Below are positions 1-9,653 of a DNA stretch of 64,000 bases, in pieces. A program made the translations under genes and the position numbers. The number at the start of each line of letters is the position of its first letter. Within the stretch, counting starts at the first letter, position 1. The notes beneath the pieces are model-generated. The model was not told the origin of the DNA, made no database searches, and saw nothing but the letters and a program-made list of their open reading frames with translations. The stretch is from Serratia sarumanii. GTDB lineage: Bacteria > Pseudomonadota > Gammaproteobacteria > Enterobacterales > Enterobacteriaceae. The stretch lies in contig NZ_CP124750.1 of NCBI RefSeq assembly GCF_029962605.1, forward strand, positions 3,782,001-3,846,000, read 5' to 3'.

Positions 1-1011
1 ATGCGTTCCGTCATTCCTCCCTACATGCTGCGCCGCATCATTGAACACGGCAACGCCCCGCAGCGCGACTGTGCGCTGCACACGCTGAACCACGTGCAAA
101 GCCTGCTCGGCAACAAGCCGCTGCGTTCGCCGACCGAGAAAAACGCCCGAGCCGGTGAAGCGCTCCGCGATATCTACGACGCCCAGAACGGCACCCAGCT
201 GCCCGGCAAACAGGTGCGCAAAGAGGGCCAGCCCAGCAACCACGATGTGGCGGTGGACGAAGCCTACGACTATCTCGGCGTCACCTACGATTTCTTCTGG
301 CAGGCCTATCGCCGCAATTCACTGGATAACCAGGGGCTGCCGCTGGTCGGCAGCGTACACTACGGCAAGGAGTACCAGAACGCCTTCTGGAACGGCCAGC
401 AGATGGTGTTCGGCGACGGCGACGGCGAGATCTTCAACCGTTTCACCATCGCCATCGACGTGGTCGGCCACGAGCTGGCGCACGGCGTGACCGAGAGCGA
501 AGCCGGGTTGATCTACTATCAGCAGTCCGGGGCGCTCAACGAGTCGTTGTCCGACGTATTCGGTTCGTTGGTCAAGCAGTTCCACCTGCAGCAAACCGCC
601 GATAAAGCCGACTGGCTGATCGGCGCCGGGCTGCTCGCCGAGGGCATCAAAGGCCAAGGGCTGCGCTCGATGTCGGCACCCGGCACCGCCTACGACGATC
701 CGCTGCTGGGCAAAGACCCGCAGCCCGCCAGCATGAAGGATTATATCCAGACCAAGGAAGACAACGGCGGCGTGCACCTCAACTCCGGTATCCCCAACCG
801 CGCCTTCTACCTGGCGGCGACGGCGCTGGGCGGCTTCGCCTGGGAGAAAGCCGGTTACGTCTGGTATGACACGGTGTGCGACAAAGCGCTGCCGCAAAAC
901 GCCGACTTCGCCACCTTCGCCCGCACCACGGTGAAACATGCGCTAGCGCGTTTCGACCAGAGCGTGGCGGACAAGGTGCAGCAAGCCTGGCATCAGGTGG
1001 GGGTGGAATAA
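1..1011 (+). CDS. Protealysin-like M4 family (thermolysin-type) zinc metalloprotease
   Basis: Neutral zinc endopeptidase of the M4 family, protealysin subgroup. Zinc ligands are visible: HELAH at residues 157-161 and the third ligand Glu181 in the GALNESLSD motif, 20 residues further on as in thermolysin. His259 in GGVHLNSG fits the catalytic histidine. The N-terminus carries the short protealysin-type propeptide with its PPYML motif at residues 6-10, and there is no classical signal peptide. At 336 aa the protein is about full length for protealysin (about 340 aa). The ATG is the first base of the window, so an upstream start cannot be excluded. The stop overlaps the start of the next gene, an emfourin-type inhibitor (TAATG), so the pair is probably translationally coupled. 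Protealysin has been linked in the literature to actin cleavage and host-cell invasion by Serratia; that role is knowledge of the family, not seen here. Confidence 0.9.
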   Translation: MRSVIPPYMLRRIIEHGNAPQRDCALHTLNHVQSLLGNKPLRSPTEKNARAGEALRDIYDAQNGTQLPGKQVRKEGQPSNHDVAVDEAYDYLGVTYDFFWQAYRRNSLDNQGLPLVGSVHYGKEYQNAFWNGQQMVFGDGDGEIFNRFTIAIDVVGHELAHGVTESEAGLIYYQQSGALNESLSDVFGSLVKQFHLQQTADKADWLIGAGLLAEGIKGQGLRSMSAPGTAYDDPLLGKDPQPASMKDYIQTKEDNGGVHLNSGIPNRAFYLAATALGGFAWEKAGYVWYDTVCDKALPQNADFATFARTTVKHALARFDQSVADKVQQAWHQVGVE

Positions 1012-1352
1012 TGAAACCGCTGCCGACGCTCAATCAGGATACGGTCATTGAGCTGGCGCGCGAGGGAGGCTTCGCCTACATTCCCAAACTGGCGGGCCAG
1101 CGCCGCATCGCGCTGGCCGATATCACGCCGGAGCAGCGGCAGCGCCTGAATCAGTTGCTGAACCAGACGCTGCCCTATGCGCAGGAAGAAGGCCAGCCCA
1201 GCTCCCCCGGCTGCGGCGACCAGCGCTACTACCGCGTGCAAATCAACTACACCAGCCCCACCCTGAGCACTGAGATCGTGCTGTTAATCCCGGAAAGCAG
1301 CGCGCCGCAGGCGCTGGTGGATCTGTGGAAAACCGGCCAGGTGGATGAGTGA
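1011..1352 (+). CDS. Emfourin-like inhibitor of the M4 protease
   Basis: Small 113-aa soluble protein directly downstream of the protealysin-like gene. Size, position and sequence (start MKPLPTLNQD, an inner IELAREGGFAYIP segment, GCGDQRYYRVQI near the middle) fit emfourin, the protein inhibitor encoded beside protealysin in Serratia. Its start is the ATG at 1011, which shares a base with the protease stop codon. The reading frame is open back to 876, but that longer start lies inside the protease gene and is not credible. Co-transcription of protease and inhibitor from one mRNA is inferred from the overlap. The product would restrain the protease in the cytoplasm, since neither protein shows a classical signal peptide. 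The family identification is from memory and was not searched. Confidence 0.8.
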   Translation: MKPLPTLNQDTVIELAREGGFAYIPKLAGQRRIALADITPEQRQRLNQLLNQTLPYAQEEGQPSSPGCGDQRYYRVQINYTSPTLSTEIVLLIPESSAPQALVDLWKTGQVDE

Positions 1353-1356
1353 GGGC

Positions 1357-1578
1357 TTACAGCGGCTGATAGCTGAAATTCACCCGTTTTTTGGAGATCA
1401 GCCCGTGCCCGTTCTGGCACAGGTAATCCACCGCCCCGCAGGCTTTCAATTCTTGCAGCGGCTGCCCGCACGCCGGGCAGCTCGCCAGCTGCCGATAATC
1501 GCGCTGGCAGGCTTCACAATGGTAGTGACCCGCTACCCACTTCATGGTCTGACGGCAGTGCGGACAGTGCGCTTCCAT
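1357..1578 (-). CDS. yfgJ: YfgJ-like zinc-ribbon protein
   Basis: A 73-aa protein with paired Cys-X2-Cys knuckles: CPHC near residues 5-8, CEAC at about 21-24, CPAC at about 34-37 and further Cys residues around 47-54. This is the pattern of double zinc-ribbon proteins such as E. coli YfgJ, which also lies beside der. No catalytic residues are visible and the cellular role is unknown. It ends 4 bases from the end of the convergent inhibitor gene, and I see no terminator in that gap. It follows the AEC transporter gene by 12 bases on the same strand, so the two may be co-transcribed. Confidence 0.8.
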   Translation of the reverse strand: MEAHCPHCRQTMKWVAGHYHCEACQRDYRQLASCPACGQPLQELKACGAVDYLCQNGHGLISKKRVNFSYQPL

Positions 1579-1590
1579 AACGACTCCAGG

Positions 1591-2547
1591 TTAAATCGCG
1601 CCCCATGAGCGCAAGAAATAAATCCCCAACGCGGTGGTGAAGAACGAACCGACGGTGGTGATGGCGATAATGTTGGCCGCCAGCGTGGCGTTGCCGCCCA
1701 TGGCGCGCGTCATCACATAGCTGCCCGACGCGGTCGGCGTGGCGGAAAACAGGAAGATAATGCCCAGCGCCGCCCCCTGAAACCCGCACAGCCAGCCGGC
1801 CAGCGTCATCAGGCACGGCACCAGAAACAGCTTGGCCGCCGACGACAGCGCAGCCACGTTGGACGAACGGAACATGGCGCGAAAATCCAGGCTGGCGCCG
1901 GTGCACAGCAGCGCCAGCGGCAGCGACAGCGCAGAGATATAGCTGCCGGTCTGGCGGATCACGGTCGGGATGCCCAGCCCGGTTTGCGCGTACAGCAGCC
2001 CGCACACCAGGCCGATGATCAGCGGGTTGGTAACGATGCTGCGCAGCAAAGACAGGTGGCTGATTTTCTTGCCCTGCCCGCCCTGCAGGCTGCGCGTTAG
2101 GGTGATGACCGACAGTATGTTGAACAGGATCACCGTCACCGTCAGGTACAGCGAAGCGAGCGCAATGCCTTCGCTGCCGTAGGCGGTCATGGCGTAGGCC
2201 AGGCCAACGATGGCGGTATTGGCGCGGAAACCTCCCTGCACGAACACCCCGCGCTCACGCGGTTCTTTCACCAGCCACTTGGCGGCCAGCTCCAGGAGCA
2301 GGAAGGTCGCCAGCGTGCCGACCGCGCCGAACAGCACCAGCGGCAGGTTGCCGAGCAGCTGCGGGTGGTTGGTGGCGATGCTGAAAAACAGCAGGCATGG
2401 CAGCGCCAGATTGAACACCAGGCGGGTCGCGCCGTCGACGAAGCGGTCATCCATCAGGCGCCAATGGCGCAGCAGGATCCCCAGCAGCATCATCAACAGA
2501 TTCGGCACGGTGACGTTAAACGCAAAACTCCAGGTTTCCCAGGACAT
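1591..2547 (-). CDS. AEC (auxin efflux carrier) family transporter
   Basis: A 318-aa integral membrane protein with about ten hydrophobic segments, running from FAFNVTVPNLLMMLLG at the N-terminus to GSFFTTALGIYFL at the C-terminus. Length and a two-half layout separated by a short hydrophilic loop (TRSLQGGQGKK) are typical of the AEC family, whose bacterial members move organic acids or related metabolites across the inner membrane. The substrate cannot be told from the sequence. It lies downstream of der, separated by a strong terminator at 2604-2637, so it needs its own promoter. It precedes yfgJ by 12 bases. I do not recognise an E. coli counterpart at this exact place. Confidence 0.75.
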   Translation of the reverse strand: MSWETWSFAFNVTVPNLLMMLLGILLRHWRLMDDRFVDGATRLVFNLALPCLLFFSIATNHPQLLGNLPLVLFGAVGTLATFLLLELAAKWLVKEPRERGVFVQGGFRANTAIVGLAYAMTAYGSEGIALASLYLTVTVILFNILSVITLTRSLQGGQGKKISHLSLLRSIVTNPLIIGLVCGLLYAQTGLGIPTVIRQTGSYISALSLPLALLCTGASLDFRAMFRSSNVAALSSAAKLFLVPCLMTLAGWLCGFQGAALGIIFLFSATPTASGSYVMTRAMGGNATLAANIIAITTVGSFFTTALGIYFLRSWGAI

Positions 2548-2603
2548 GGTGTTCCTTCAGGCAGGCGAGGTAATCTTCAGATAATAAAACGATTTCGGGC
2601 CAA

Positions 2604-2637
2604 TAAAAAAGGGGCGCGGCATCACTGCCGCGCCCCT
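2604..2637 (-). terminator. Rho-independent terminator of der
   Basis: On the minus strand a perfect 10-bp stem, GGGGCGCGGC against GCCGCGCCCC, closes a 6-base loop and runs into six T residues. It lies about 10 bases after the der stop codon. Confidence 0.9.
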
Positions 2638-2646
2638 CATGAGCGA

Positions 2647-4137
2647 TTACTTGCTCTTTTTCAGGTGGCTCATCAGGCGCTTGCGTTTACGCATCTGGGT
2701 CGGCGTCAGCAGGTTGCGTTTGCCGGCGAACGGGTTGTCGCCCTCTTTGAACTGGATGCGGATCGGCGTCCCCATCACGTTCAGCGAGCGGCGGAAGTAG
2801 TTCATCAGGTAGCGTTTGTACGAATCGGCCAGATCGCTGACCTGGTTGCCGTGGATCACCACGATCGGCGGGTTGTAACCGCCGGCGTGAGCGTATTTCA
2901 GCTTCACGCGGCGGCCGCGCACCAACGGTGGCTGGTGATCGTCAACCGCCATCTGCATGATTTTGGTCAGCATCGAGGTGTTTACGCGGCGGGTTGCGCA
3001 CTCGTAGGCTTCCTGTACCGATTCGAACAGGTTGCCGACGCCGCTGCCGTGCAGAGCGGAAATGAAGTGCACGCGCGCGAAGTCGACGAAGCCCAGACGC
3101 AGGTCGAGCATCTCTTTCACGTGCTCGCGATCTTCTTCGCTCATGCCGTCCCACTTGTTGACCGCAATCACCAGTGAGCGCCCACTATTGAGGATAAAGC
3201 CGAGCAGCGAGAGATCCTGATCGGAGATGCCTTCACGCGCGTCGATCACCAGCAGCACCACGTTGGCGTCTTCAATCGCCTGCAGGGTCTTGATCACCGA
3301 GAACTTCTCGACGGTTTCAGTCACCTTGCCGCGTTTACGCACCCCGGCAGTGTCGATCAGCACGTATTCGCGTTCGTCGCGCACCATTGGAATGTAGATG
3401 CTGTCGCGTGTGGTGCCCGGCATGTCATACACCACCACGCGCTCCTCGCCGAGGATGCGGTTAGTGAGCGTAGACTTACCGACGTTCGGGCGACCGACAA
3501 TCGCCAGCTTGATCGGCAGATCCTGCGGGTTGAACGCTTCTTCCGGCTCTTCGTCTTCTTCGCCTTCCAGCGTTTCGCCGTTTTGCTCGGCCCAGTAAGC
3601 GGCGTTGGCCTCTTCCTCGGTCAGCTCGACGTCTTCCGGTTTTTCCGGCACAAACGGCACCAGCACGTGTTCGATCAGTTGGGTCACGCCACGGCCGTGG
3701 GAAGCGGCGATAGCGAACACTTCACCCAGACCGAGCGAGTAGAAATCGGCGGTGGCGGTGTCAGGATCCAGGCCGTCGGTCTTGTTGGCCACCAGGAAGG
3801 TCGCCTTCTGGCGGCTGCGCAGGTGCTGGGCGATGCCCTGATCCGCCGGCATCAGGCCGGCGCGGGCGTCGACCATGAACAGCACGATGTCCGCCTCTTC
3901 GATCGCCAGCAGCGACTGACCGGCCATGCGCGTTTCAACGCCGTCTTCGGTGCCGTCGATACCGCCGGTATCGACGATGATGAATTCATTGCCTTCGATT
4001 TCAGCACGACCATACTTGCGGTCACGCGTCAGCCCCGGGAAATCCGCCACCAGCGCATCGCGCGTATGGGTTAAACGGTTGAACAAGGTGGATTTACCCA
4101 CATTCGGGCGCCCGACCAGCGCGACGACAGGTATCAT
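2647..4137 (-). CDS. der: Ribosome assembly GTPase Der (EngA)
   Basis: Essential double GTPase required for maturation of the 50S ribosomal subunit. Two tandem G domains are visible: the first P-loop GRPNVGKST at residues 9-17 with DFPGLTRD and DTGG, and the second P-loop GRPNVGKST at about 215 with [12 protein letters not shown] and NKWD. An acidic linker rich in Glu joins them. A C-terminal KH-like domain (about 360-470) and a basic tail ([15 protein letters not shown]) complete the protein. At 496 aa it matches enterobacterial Der (about 490 aa). It follows bamB on the same strand, as in E. coli, but a hairpin terminator lies between them at about 4207-4245. Confidence 0.98.
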   Translation of the reverse strand: MIPVVALVGRPNVGKSTLFNRLTHTRDALVADFPGLTRDRKYGRAEIEGNEFIIVDTGGIDGTEDGVETRMAGQSLLAIEEADIVLFMVDARAGLMPADQGIAQHLRSRQKATFLVANKTDGLDPDTATADFYSLGLGEVFAIAASHGRGVTQLIEHVLVPFVPEKPEDVELTEEEANAAYWAEQNGETLEGEEDEEPEEAFNPQDLPIKLAIVGRPNVGKSTLTNRILGEERVVVYDMPGTTRDSIYIPMVRDEREYVLIDTAGVRKRGKVTETVEKFSVIKTLQAIEDANVVLLVIDAREGISDQDLSLLGFILNSGRSLVIAVNKWDGMSEEDREHVKEMLDLRLGFVDFARVHFISALHGSGVGNLFESVQEAYECATRRVNTSMLTKIMQMAVDDHQPPLVRGRRVKLKYAHAGGYNPPIVVIHGNQVSDLADSYKRYLMNYFRRSLNVMGTPIRIQFKEGDNPFAGKRNLLTPTQMRKRKRLMSHLKKSK

Positions 4138-4206
4138 TGTTGAAGCCTCATTACTTAATAATCAATGCGTTACTGCACTGTGGATAGACACCAGCGGTAC
4201 AGCTTA

Positions 4207-4245
4207 TAAAAATACGAAACGGCCCCTGAACATTCAGGAGCCGTT
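4207..4245 (-). terminator. Rho-independent terminator after bamB
   Basis: On the minus strand ACGGCTCCTGAA pairs with TTCAGGGGCCGT (one G-T pair) around a 2-base turn. It is followed by TTTCG and then TTTTT. It separates bamB from der. Confidence 0.85.
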
Positions 4246-4268
4246 TTCAAGCCTTGCGACGAGCGGCG

Positions 4269-5450
4269 TTAGCGGGTGAAAGCGTAAACTTTCCCGCCGC
4301 GAGCCTGGATGATCAGCTTGTCGCCGGCCACCATCGGCGCAGACAGGAAGCCGGAGCTGTCCACTTCCTGCTGGGCGACAAAACGGCCATCGGTGGTGTT
4401 GATCCAGTGCAGATAGCCTTCGGCGTCACCGGTCACCAGATAACCATTATACATCACCGGCGGCGTCAGGTTGCGGTGCAGCAGATCGCTCTGCGTCCAC
4501 ACGGTCACGCCGCCTTCGGTGCTGAGCGCGACTACGCGATCGTTCTGGTCGATCAGGTAGATGCGGCCCGCGTCGACGATGAAATCGTTCACCGAACCCA
4601 GCTCGCGTTTCCAGATAATCTGGCCGGAACGCAGATCCAGCGCCGTCAGGTTGCCGTTGTAACCCAGCGCGTAGACCACGCCGTCAACGATCACCGGCGT
4701 GGTGTCCACGTCGTTCAGGCGATCGATTTCGGTCGCGCCGCTCGGCTGAGAAATACGCTGTTGCCAGATCAGTTGTCCCTGCTGCATCAGCACGGCGCTG
4801 ACGCGGCCGTTGTCACCGCCGACGATGGCGGCGCCAAAGGCGACGGCCGGCGCGGATTCACCGCGCAGCGACAGCGAAGGCATGTCCAGGTTAACCGTCC
4901 ATTTCACCGCGCCGTCGGCTTCGTTCAACGCCTGCAGCATGCCGTTGGAGGTGTGCACCAACACCATGCCGTCGCTGACAACCGGACGGGAGATCGCTTC
5001 GCCGGCCACTTTGGTCTGCCAGGCGATGGCGCCGTCGGCGGTGTTCAATGCGTAAACCACCGCTTTTTCGCTGCCGACGTAAACCTTGTCACCCGCGACC
5101 GTCAGGCCGCCCGACAGCAGCGCAGACAGGTTACTGGAGAAGAAGCCGGTCTTCTCGGAGAGATTGACCTTCCACTTCTCGTTGCCGCTGTCGGCGTCCA
5201 TCGCTTTCACGATGCCGAAGCGATCGGCGGCGTAAATGGTGCTGTCCTGATAGGCCGGACGCAGGTGGGAGTAATACTCACCGATGCCGTCGCCCACCGA
5301 GGTGCTCCACGCCTTGCTCGGCGTAAACTGATTTTCAACTTTCGGCAACGGCGACATGGTAACCACGTCTTCTTCGCTGTTAAACAGCGAGCAACCACTC
5401 AGCAAGGCAGCGGAAACCAGTCCGACCAAGAGTGTTTTACGCAATTGCAT
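4269..5450 (-). CDS. bamB: Outer membrane assembly lipoprotein BamB
   Basis: Lipoprotein of the BAM complex, which folds beta-barrel proteins into the outer membrane; BamB sits on BamA POTRA domains. The N-terminus is a lipoprotein signal, LVGLVSAALLSGC, with acylation expected at the Cys of LLSGC near residue 20. The rest is an eight-bladed propeller of PQQ-like repeats, seen as recurring segments of the kind VYALNTADGAIAWQTKV, LTALDLRSGQIIWKREL and VVALSTEGGVTVWTQSD. At 393 aa the length equals that of the E. coli protein (392 aa). The gene follows yfgM by 11 bases, probably in one transcript. Confidence 0.98.
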   Translation of the reverse strand: MQLRKTLLVGLVSAALLSGCSLFNSEEDVVTMSPLPKVENQFTPSKAWSTSVGDGIGEYYSHLRPAYQDSTIYAADRFGIVKAMDADSGNEKWKVNLSEKTGFFSSNLSALLSGGLTVAGDKVYVGSEKAVVYALNTADGAIAWQTKVAGEAISRPVVSDGMVLVHTSNGMLQALNEADGAVKWTVNLDMPSLSLRGESAPAVAFGAAIVGGDNGRVSAVLMQQGQLIWQQRISQPSGATEIDRLNDVDTTPVIVDGVVYALGYNGNLTALDLRSGQIIWKRELGSVNDFIVDAGRIYLIDQNDRVVALSTEGGVTVWTQSDLLHRNLTPPVMYNGYLVTGDAEGYLHWINTTDGRFVAQQEVDSSGFLSAPMVAGDKLIIQARGGKVYAFTR

Positions 5451-5461
5451 GGGAATTCCCC

Positions 5462-6082
5462 TTAGCTGGACAAGTTATTCAATTTCATGCGCAGCAGAAC
5501 CTGCAGCGCCTGAGAAGCGTTGGACTCAATGCCTTTGCTGTAAGCTTCGCGCGCGCCCTTGGCGTCGCCCTTGGCCAGCAGCACATCGCCGCGCACATCC
5601 TGCATCATCGCCGCCCAGCCTTCGCCTTTCACGCCATCCAGCGTTTTCAGCGCTTCATCCAGCTTTTTCTCCTGCAGCTGGACGCGCGCCAGACGCAGGT
5701 CGATCATCGCCAACAGGTTGTCGTCTTTGGTCTGGCCCTGCGCCAGCGCCAATTGCTGTTCCGCCTTGGCGAAATCATTCTGTTCGACAAAGTGCTTGGC
5801 CAACTGCAGCGCGGCCAATACGCCGTAGCTGTTGCCGTTAGCCTGGACAAATTTCTCCGCGGCAGCCACGTCATCCGGCTTGCCGGCCGCCAGACGATCG
5901 CTGGCTTCCTGATAGGATTGCGACGCAGCCATCATGTTGGAGTTTTCATGGCTCTGCCAGTAACGCCAGCCAACCAGGGCACCAATTCCGAGCACCACGC
6001 CCACCGCCAGCGCTTTGCCGTTCTCGGCAAAGAACCGACGCAGTGCGTCGACTTGTTCGTTTTCAGTGGTATAGACTTCCAC
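5462..6082 (-). CDS. yfgM: YfgM: membrane-anchored TPR protein, ancillary SecYEG translocon subunit
   Basis: A 206-aa type II membrane protein. A short cytoplasmic N-terminus is followed by one transmembrane helix (about residues 23-42, ALAVGVVLGIGALVGWRYW), then a periplasmic tetratricopeptide-like domain rich in Ala and Leu. In E. coli YfgM associates with the SecYEG translocon and the chaperone PpiD, and it influences RcsB stability. Length and start (MEVYTTENEQVDALRRFF) match the family. It lies between hisS (13 bases upstream) and bamB, which suggests one hisS-yfgM-bamB transcript as in E. coli. Confidence 0.95.
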   Translation of the reverse strand: MEVYTTENEQVDALRRFFAENGKALAVGVVLGIGALVGWRYWQSHENSNMMAASQSYQEASDRLAAGKPDDVAAAEKFVQANGNSYGVLAALQLAKHFVEQNDFAKAEQQLALAQGQTKDDNLLAMIDLRLARVQLQEKKLDEALKTLDGVKGEGWAAMMQDVRGDVLLAKGDAKGAREAYSKGIESNASQALQVLLRMKLNNLSS

Positions 6083-6095
6083 GGTGTCCTTCTCC

Positions 6096-7370
6096 TTAAC
6101 CTAACATCAAAGCCAGACGCGCAGCGACTTCGCTTTGCGCCAGCGTTTCTTGTTCACCACTGCGCAGGTCTTTCACCACCACCTGCTGCGCCGCCACTTC
6201 GCTCTCACCCAGGATCAGCGCGATGCGCGCGCCCCATTTGTCCGCACGGGTGATCTGCTTCTTGAAGTTGCCGCCGCCGTAATTGGTCATCAGCTTCAGC
6301 TGCGGCGCCGCGTCGCGCACCTGTTCAGCCAGCTGCATCGCCGCGCTCTGGGTGCCCGCGCCGGAAGAGATGACGTACACGTCGATAGCCGACGGCGCCT
6401 TGAATTCCGGGTTAACCGCCTGCACCAGCAACACCAGGCGCTCCAGGCCCATGGCGAAACCGACCGCCGGGGTGGCGCGGCCGCCCAGTTGCTCGACCAG
6501 GCCGTCGTAACGGCCGCCCGCGCAGACGGTGCCCTGCGCGCCCAGGCTGGTGGTTACCCACTCAAACACGGTGCGGTTGTAGTAATCCAGACCGCGCACC
6601 AGGCGCTCGTTAACGGTATATGGGATACCTGCCTGCGCCAAAAGTTCACACAGACCGGCGAAGTGAGCACGGGATTCTTCATCCAGGTACTCGGACAGGC
6701 GCGGCGCGTCGTTCAACAGCGCCTGCACCTCAGGATTCTTGGAGTCCAGCACGCGCAGCGGGTTGCTGTACATGCGGCGTTTGCAGTCTTCGTCCAGCAC
6801 CTCGACGTGCTGCTCCAGGAACGCCACCAACGCGTCGCGGTAGTTGGCGCGCGCCTCCAGCGAACCGATGGAGTTCAACTCCAGCTTGACGTGCTCGGCG
6901 ATGCCCAGCGCTTTCCACCAGCGGGCGGTCAGCAGGATCAGCTCGGCGTCGACGTCCGGGCCTTGCAGGCCGAACACTTCCGCGCCCAGCTGATGGAACT
7001 GACGGTAACGACCCTTCTGCGGGCGCTCGTAGCGGAACATCGGGCCGATGTACCACAGACGCTGTTCCTGATTGTACAGCAGACCATGTTCGATGCCGGC
7101 GCGCACGCAGCCGGCCGTCCCTTCCGGACGCAGCGTCAGGCTTTCGCCGTTGCGGTCTTCGAAGGTATACATCTCTTTTTCCACGACGTCGGTCACTTCA
7201 CCGATCGCGCGTTTGAATAACGGGGTCTGCTCTACAATCGGCAACCGGATTTCGCTGTAACCGTAGCTGCCCAGCACCTGCTTGAGGGTGCCTTCAATAC
7301 GCTGCCATAATGCCGTTTCTTCCGGCAGGTAGTCGTTCATGCCGCGAATGGCTTGAATGTTCTTTGCCAC
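6096..7370 (-). CDS. hisS: Histidyl-tRNA synthetase
   Basis: Class II aminoacyl-tRNA synthetase that charges tRNA-His. Class II motifs are seen: motif 2 around [19 protein letters not shown] (about residues 107-125) and motif 3 near [13 protein letters not shown] (about 310). The histidine-specific HisA segments [15 protein letters not shown] and CAGGRYDGL are present. The C-terminal anticodon-binding domain starts around residue 330. At 424 aa it is the same length as the E. coli enzyme. It follows ispG after about 140 bases holding a weak hairpin. Confidence 0.98.
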   Translation of the reverse strand: MAKNIQAIRGMNDYLPEETALWQRIEGTLKQVLGSYGYSEIRLPIVEQTPLFKRAIGEVTDVVEKEMYTFEDRNGESLTLRPEGTAGCVRAGIEHGLLYNQEQRLWYIGPMFRYERPQKGRYRQFHQLGAEVFGLQGPDVDAELILLTARWWKALGIAEHVKLELNSIGSLEARANYRDALVAFLEQHVEVLDEDCKRRMYSNPLRVLDSKNPEVQALLNDAPRLSEYLDEESRAHFAGLCELLAQAGIPYTVNERLVRGLDYYNRTVFEWVTTSLGAQGTVCAGGRYDGLVEQLGGRATPAVGFAMGLERLVLLVQAVNPEFKAPSAIDVYVISSGAGTQSAAMQLAEQVRDAAPQLKLMTNYGGGNFKKQITRADKWGARIALILGESEVAAQQVVVKDLRSGEQETLAQSEVAARLALMLG

Positions 7371-7465
7371 GTGAGTTCTCTGTCCGTTGTCTGTAAAAAT
7401 GAACCTGATTATAGGGACTTTGCCGCCCGGTATTCAACGCGGATGCGGTTTTCTGCCCTTCAGGT

Positions 7466-7493
7466 TCATAAACAAGCGGGCCAACAGGCCCGC
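7466..7493 (-). terminator. Possible weak terminator or attenuator after ispG
   Basis: On the minus strand GCGGGCC-TGTT-GGCCCGC forms a perfect 7-bp stem, followed by TTGTTTATG, a poor T tract. It lies between the ispG stop and hisS. Confidence 0.5.
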
Positions 7494-7509
7494 CGTGTAG
7501 CGATAACGC

Positions 7510-8631
7510 TTATTTTTCCAGCAGATTGACCGTGATGCGGTTGCTTTCGTCCATCATCGCGGCCTTGGCGCGAATTTTCGCTTCCAGCTGGTCGATCATC
7601 TGTTCGTTGTCGAAACGCTCTTTCTGGCGCACGCCGTCTTCATAGAAGCCGCTCTTCTTGTGGCCGCCGGTCACGCCCATGGTGGACACCAGCGCTTCGC
7701 CCGGGCCGTTCACCACGCAGCCGATGATCGAAACGTCCATCGGCGTGATGATATCCTCCAGGCGCTGCTCCAGCGCGTTCACCGTGCCGATCACGTCGAA
7801 TTCCTGACGCGAACAGGTCGGGCAGGCGATAAAGTTGATACCGCGCGCGCGGATGCGCAGCGACTTCAGGATATCGAAACCGACCTTCACTTCTTCGACC
7901 GGATCCGCCGCCAGCGAGATGCGCAGGGTGTCGCCGATGCCTTCAGACAGCAGCATGCCCAGGCCGATGGCCGATTTGACCGACCCACTGCGCGCGCCGC
8001 CGGCTTCGGTGATGCCCAGATGCAGCGGCTGATCGATGCGCGAGGCCAGCAGGCGGTAGGATTGCACCGCCAGGAACACGTCCGACGCCTTGACGCTGAC
8101 CTTGAACTGGTCGAAGTTGAGGCGATCGAGGATGTCCACGTGGCGCATGGCGGATTCCAGCAGCGCTTCCGGCGTAGGTTCGCCGTACTTTTCCTGCAGG
8201 TCTTTCTCCAGAGAGCCGCCGTTGACGCCGATGCGAATCGGGATGTTCTTGTCGCGGGCGCAGTCCACCACCGAGCGAATGCGCGATTCGTTGCCGATGT
8301 TGCCCGGGTTGATGCGCAGGCAGTCTACGCCGTATTCGGCAACCTGCAGCGCGATGCGATAATCGAAGTGGATATCGGCGACCAGCGGCACGTTGACCTG
8401 CTGCTTGATCAGCTTGAATGCCTCGGCGGCGTCCATGGTAGGAACCGAAACGCGGACGATGTCGACGCCCACGCGCTCCAGCGCTTTGATCTGATTAACC
8501 GTTGCTTCAACATCGGTGGTACGGGTGTTGGTCATCGACTGCACGGCAATCGGCGCGCCATCACCAATAGGCACCTTGCCGACGTAAATGCGTGTAGATT
8601 TTCGACGGTTGATGGGCGCTTGGTTATGCAT
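7510..8631 (-). CDS. ispG: 4-hydroxy-3-methylbut-2-enyl diphosphate synthase IspG (GcpE)
   Basis: Iron-sulfur enzyme of the MEP isoprenoid pathway that converts methylerythritol cyclodiphosphate to HMBPP. An N-terminal TIM-barrel (substrate site) is followed by a C-terminal [4Fe-4S] domain, with ligands in CPTCSRQ (about residues 270-273) and GCVVNGPGE (about 305). At 373 aa it matches the E. coli enzyme (372 aa). It lies 47 bases after rodZ, the conserved rodZ-ispG-hisS order of enterobacteria. Its cluster is probably supplied by the Isc machinery encoded about 7 kb away. Confidence 0.98.
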   Translation of the reverse strand: MHNQAPINRRKSTRIYVGKVPIGDGAPIAVQSMTNTRTTDVEATVNQIKALERVGVDIVRVSVPTMDAAEAFKLIKQQVNVPLVADIHFDYRIALQVAEYGVDCLRINPGNIGNESRIRSVVDCARDKNIPIRIGVNGGSLEKDLQEKYGEPTPEALLESAMRHVDILDRLNFDQFKVSVKASDVFLAVQSYRLLASRIDQPLHLGITEAGGARSGSVKSAIGLGMLLSEGIGDTLRISLAADPVEEVKVGFDILKSLRIRARGINFIACPTCSRQEFDVIGTVNALEQRLEDIITPMDVSIIGCVVNGPGEALVSTMGVTGGHKKSGFYEDGVRQKERFDNEQMIDQLEAKIRAKAAMMDESNRITVNLLEK

Positions 8632-8678
8632 TACTTACTCTCCATTGCTGCTCTGACATCACGACCGGTGCCGCGCGA

Positions 8679-9653
8679 TTACTGCGCGGCGACGGTCAGG
8701 CGAGCAACACGGTTTGACTTAACGAACCGGCTTAAATCAACCGGCTTACCCTGATACTGGATCTGTACTGCCGCCGGCGCGCCGATGGTCAGTTTATACG
8801 GCGCAGTGCCGGCCAGGTTCAGCTTGCCACCCTGCTTCTGGGTGCCGCTGAACAGCGTCTTACCGCTCGCGTCGGTCACCTGCAGCCAGCAGTCGGCAGA
8901 GAAATCCATCACCAGCGCATTCGGATCGGCCACCGGCGCAGCCACGCCCGCATCGGCGGTCGGCAACGGCGCCTGTGCCGCCGGCGCGGTTTCCGGCAGG
9001 GTGGTCTGGCTTGGCGACACCACGGCAGGCTGCTGCTGAGCCGCGCTCGGCGCCTGGGCGGTCGCCGCCGGCGCCTGAGCCGCTGCGCCAGTATCGGCCG
9101 GCGCGGCGCTGTTGTCGGTCAACGGCACGTTGGTGCCGGCATCGGCATTGCCGTCGGTCAGCGGCACGGACTGCCCTTCGTTATTCTGCGAAAGCTGCGC
9201 GGAGGACTGATCGGCCATGGTGGCGATCTCTTCCTGCTGGGCCTTGTGGTTTTGCCACCACCAGGCGCCGGTCAGGCCGATCACCACGAACACGATAAGC
9301 CAGGTGAAGCTCATCAGCCAGCCGTCGCGTTTCTTGCGGCGTTTGCCCAGCGAGAAGCTTTGCATCGGCGCCACTTTCGCCATCTTCAACGGCGCCTGCT
9401 TGGCCAGCATCGGCAGCAGTTCGTCTTCCGGCAAATGCACCAGCTTGGCGTAGGAACGGATGTAGCCGCGCACGAAAGTGGACGCGAGGTCAGCGGACAC
9501 GCTGTCTTCCTCGATATCGCGCACGGTGGACATTTTGAGACACAGGCGTTCTGCAACGGTCTGTTGGCTCAGCCCGAGTTGCTCACGGGCCTGACGCAGG
9601 CGCTGGCCCGTCGTCATGGATACGGTTTTATCTTGGGAGGCTTCAGTATTCAT
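8679..9653 (-). CDS. rodZ: Cytoskeletal cell-shape protein RodZ
   Basis: Bitopic inner-membrane protein that links MreB filaments to the elongation machinery and so sets rod shape. Order of domains: an N-terminal Cro/CI-type helix-turn-helix (about residues 14-80, [22 protein letters not shown]), a basic juxtamembrane stretch KRRKKRDGW, one transmembrane helix (about 113-132), a long low-complexity periplasmic linker rich in Ala, Pro, Gln and Thr (about 145-235), and a C-terminal DUF4115 beta domain. At 324 aa it is slightly shorter than E. coli RodZ (337), the difference lying in the linker. Its start overlaps the 3' end of pilW by 11 bases, so the two are likely coupled. Confidence 0.96.
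   Translation of the reverse strand: MNTEASQDKTVSMTTGQRLRQAREQLGLSQQTVAERLCLKMSTVRDIEEDSVSADLASTFVRGYIRSYAKLVHLPEDELLPMLAKQAPLKMAKVAPMQSFSLGKRRKKRDGWLMSFTWLIVFVVIGLTGAWWWQNHKAQQEEIATMADQSSAQLSQNNEGQSVPLTDGNADAGTNVPLTDNSAAPADTGAAAQAPAATAQAPSAAQQQPAVVSPSQTTLPETAPAAQAPLPTADAGVAAPVADPNALVMDFSADCWLQVTDASGKTLFSGTQKQGGKLNLAGTAPYKLTIGAPAAVQIQYQGKPVDLSRFVKSNRVARLTVAAQ

Noticed and set aside
876..1010. Upstream extension of the inhibitor reading frame
   Set aside because: It lies within the protease gene; the ATG at 1011 overlaps the protease stop and gives the expected size.
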